Origin: Cryobacterium luteum
Lineage (GTDB): Bacteria; Actinomycetota; Actinomycetes; Actinomycetales; Microbacteriaceae
Length of the DNA: 64,000 nucleotides
Direction: 5' to 3'
NCBI RefSeq assembly: GCF_900110125.1
Contig: NZ_FOCN01000005.1
Location: 1 to 64,000, forward strand
Positions within the stretch are counted from its first letter, which is position 1, and each line of letters opens with the position of its first letter. Shown here piece by piece: positions 62,381 through 64,000 of this stretch. Under the pieces are notes generated by a model. It saw only the letters and a list, made by a program, of their open reading frames with translations, was not told the origin of the DNA and did not search any database. Made by a program: the position numbers and the translations under genes.

Positions 62381-64000
62381 ATGAGTTCCACCGACCCCCT
62401 GCGCAACCTCGGTGTGCGCTTGACCAGCGCCGGTGGCGAACTCCGTGTCTGGGCCGAGCACGCCGACGCCATGGAGTTGTGCTTGTTCGACGACACCGAC
62501 CCGAACTGGATCATCAAGAGCGTGCCGATGACCATGGACGTGCACGGCGTTTGGTCCGGCAAATCGCGCACCCTGTCACCGGGGCGCCGCTACGGCATCC
62601 GGGTGTCGGGTCCGGCGAGCCCTAAGAACTCGTTCCACCCGGAGAAAACCCTGATCGAACCGTATTCTCGTGGTTTGGTTCGGGTGGGAGCCGGGCTGTG
62701 GCAATCCTCGGTCGTCGACGACTATTTCGACTGGAACGGTACCGCAAAACCGGCAACGGCCCTCGACCACACTGTGGTTTATGAGGCGCACGTGCGCGGC
62801 CTCAGCCGGCTGAATCCGCTGGTTCCGGCCGCGCTGCGTGGAACCTACGCCGGGCTCGCCCACGAATCGACCATCGCCTATCTGAAAGACCTCGGCGTGA
62901 CCGCGGTCGAGCTGCTGCCGGTGCAGGCGTTCGTGTCGGAGCAGCGACTGATTAAACAGGGTCTGATCAACTACTGGGGGTACAACACCCTCAATTTCTT
63001 TTCCCCGCACGCCGACTACGCCACCCAGGCAGCCCAGTCTGCCGGGCCGGCAAGCGTGCTGCGTGAGTTCAAGGGCATGGTCAAACTGTTGCACGAGGCG
63101 GGGCTCGAGGTCATCCTCGATGTCGTCTACAACCACACCGCTGAAGAGGGTCGCAACGGTCCGGTCACCAGCCTGCGCGGCATCGACAACTCTGCCTACT
63201 ATCGGCAGGACGAGTCCGGCGCGTACATCGATGTGACCGGCTGTGGCAATACGGTCAACTTCAGCCACGACGTGCCGAAACGTCTCGTGCTCGATTCGCT
63301 GCGCTACTGGGCCAACGACCTGCAGATCGACGGGTTCCGCTTCGATCTCGCCGCGACGCTCGGGCGGGACGCCGGCGTCGTCTACGACCCGGGGCATCCG
63401 CTGCTCACCGAGATTCGCGACGACCCGGAACTGGCCGGAGTGAAACTCATCGCTGAACCGTGGGACGTCGGCCAGGGCGGCTGGCAGACCGGCAATTTTC
63501 CGCCAGGCTGGACCGAGTGGAACGACCGCTACCGCGACCGCATGCGGGATTTCTGGCTGTCCGATATGAAGAGCCTGCGCCTGACCGGCTCGGCCGGCAG
63601 CGGCATCGGCCGGTTCGCGACCCGCGTCGCTGGGTCGTCGAACACCTTCTCCGAAGCTCGCGGACCGCTCGCCTCGCTCAACTTCATCACCGCCCACGAC
63701 GGGTTCACCCTGGCCGACCTGACCGCCTACGACGTGAAGCACAACCTCGGCAACGGCGAGTCGAACCGGGACGGCACCGACAACAACAACTCCTACAACC
63801 ACGGGGTCGAGGGTCCGACCCGCGACGTGGCTATTCTGGCGACGCGGCGCAAAGCCATGCGCAACATGCTCGGCACGCTGCTGCTCTCGGCCGGTATTCC
63901 CATGCTCACCGCCGGCGACGAGTTCGGGCGCAGCCAGCGCGGCAACAACAACGCCTACTGCCAGGACAGCGAGCTGACCTGGCTCAACTGGGACTTCGAC
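62381..64000 (+). CDS. glgX: glycogen debranching enzyme GlgX, 3' end beyond the window
   Basis: 540 codons are visible with no stop; the family has about 700. Order: N-terminal CBM48 domain (GVRLTSAGGELRVWAEHADAMEL), then GH13_11 catalytic barrel. The nucleophile Asp is in DGFRFDLAATLGRD, the acid/base Glu in KLIAEPWD and the transition-state Asp in FITAHDGFTLADLT. GlgX hydrolyses alpha-1,6 branches of glycogen left by phosphorylase. It is divergent from the cysteine desulfurase. Confidence 0.96.
   Translation, partial: MSSTDPLRNLGVRLTSAGGELRVWAEHADAMELCLFDDTDPNWIIKSVPMTMDVHGVWSGKSRTLSPGRRYGIRVSGPASPKNSFHPEKTLIEPYSRGLVRVGAGLWQSSVVDDYFDWNGTAKPATALDHTVVYEAHVRGLSRLNPLVPAALRGTYAGLAHESTIAYLKDLGVTAVELLPVQAFVSEQRLIKQGLINYWGYNTLNFFSPHADYATQAAQSAGPASVLREFKGMVKLLHEAGLEVILDVVYNHTAEEGRNGPVTSLRGIDNSAYYRQDESGAYIDVTGCGNTVNFSHDVPKRLVLDSLRYWANDLQIDGFRFDLAATLGRDAGVVYDPGHPLLTEIRDDPELAGVKLIAEPWDVGQGGWQTGNFPPGWTEWNDRYRDRMRDFWLSDMKSLRLTGSAGSGIGRFATRVAGSSNTFSEARGPLASLNFITAHDGFTLADLTAYDVKHNLGNGESNRDGTDNNNSYNHGVEGPTRDVAILATRRKAMRNMLGTLLLSAGIPMLTAGDEFGRSQRGNNNAYCQDSELTWLNWDFD

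Overview
The window looks like chromosome from a high-GC actinobacterium, most likely in or near the Microbacteriaceae. The grounds are GC-rich codon use, a gat-ligA-mnmA-cysteine desulfurase block, a YkoEDC-type ECF transporter under a TPP riboswitch, and many genes whose only upstream signal is a TANNNT -10 box 6-7 nt before the start codon (leaderless mRNAs). The family placement is inference. No rRNA, CRISPR array or cas gene was seen.

Positions 1-16,750 are a patchwork of accessory genes. They hold an ArsR-MFS pair behind a perfect 22-bp inverted repeat, katG, a complete IS21-family element with exact borders and a 5-bp target duplication (6268-8428), small membrane and hypothetical genes, an alpha/beta hydrolase, a YefM-RelE toxin-antitoxin module, a 5'-truncated IS30 transposase, and a broken GNAT acetyltransferase. 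Three cassettes each pair a small winged-helix regulator with a small membrane protein (2299-3076, 14353-15143, 15496-16643).

Positions 16,853-24,985 are an integrative element inserted in the 3' half of a tRNA-Arg(UCU) gene. A 97-bp direct repeat covering the tRNA 3' half flanks it (16756-16852 and 24929-25025), a 20-bp arm-like repeat lies inside each end, and a tyrosine integrase sits next to the tRNA. Cargo is a rifampin ADP-ribosyltransferase (Arr), a charged repetitive 409-aa protein, two small proteins, and a 929-aa protein of unknown function with a long coiled coil and a C-terminal S1 RNA-binding domain. That last gene is the best candidate for something undescribed. VOC and IS256 remnants show the region has been rearranged.

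Positions 25,113-64,000 are mostly core chromosome. A catabolic block (isopropylmalate-dehydrogenase-like enzyme, aldehyde dehydrogenase, SDR, secreted protein, amidase, complete Dpp/Opp-type ABC importer) lies beside a FadR/GntR regulator. The palindrome TGGTCAGACCA occurs in both divergent control regions, about 10 kb apart, suggesting one regulon for uptake and breakdown of an amide or peptide-like compound. Next come oligoribonuclease, tRNA-His, a zincin-like metallopeptidase, a DD-carboxypeptidase homologue lacking its KTG motif, the riboswitch-controlled ECF operon with an added P-loop kinase, a GerW/YtfJ protein, DNA polymerase IV, and a polyamine-type ABC operon divergent from a GntR regulator paired with a cytosolic Cache protein. 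The window ends with gatCAB followed by a ferritin-like/VIT1 protein, ligA, mnmA, a cysteine desulfurase and the start of glgX. Three palindromic intergenic elements (40855-40912, 46659-46751, 57355-57570) sit between core genes.
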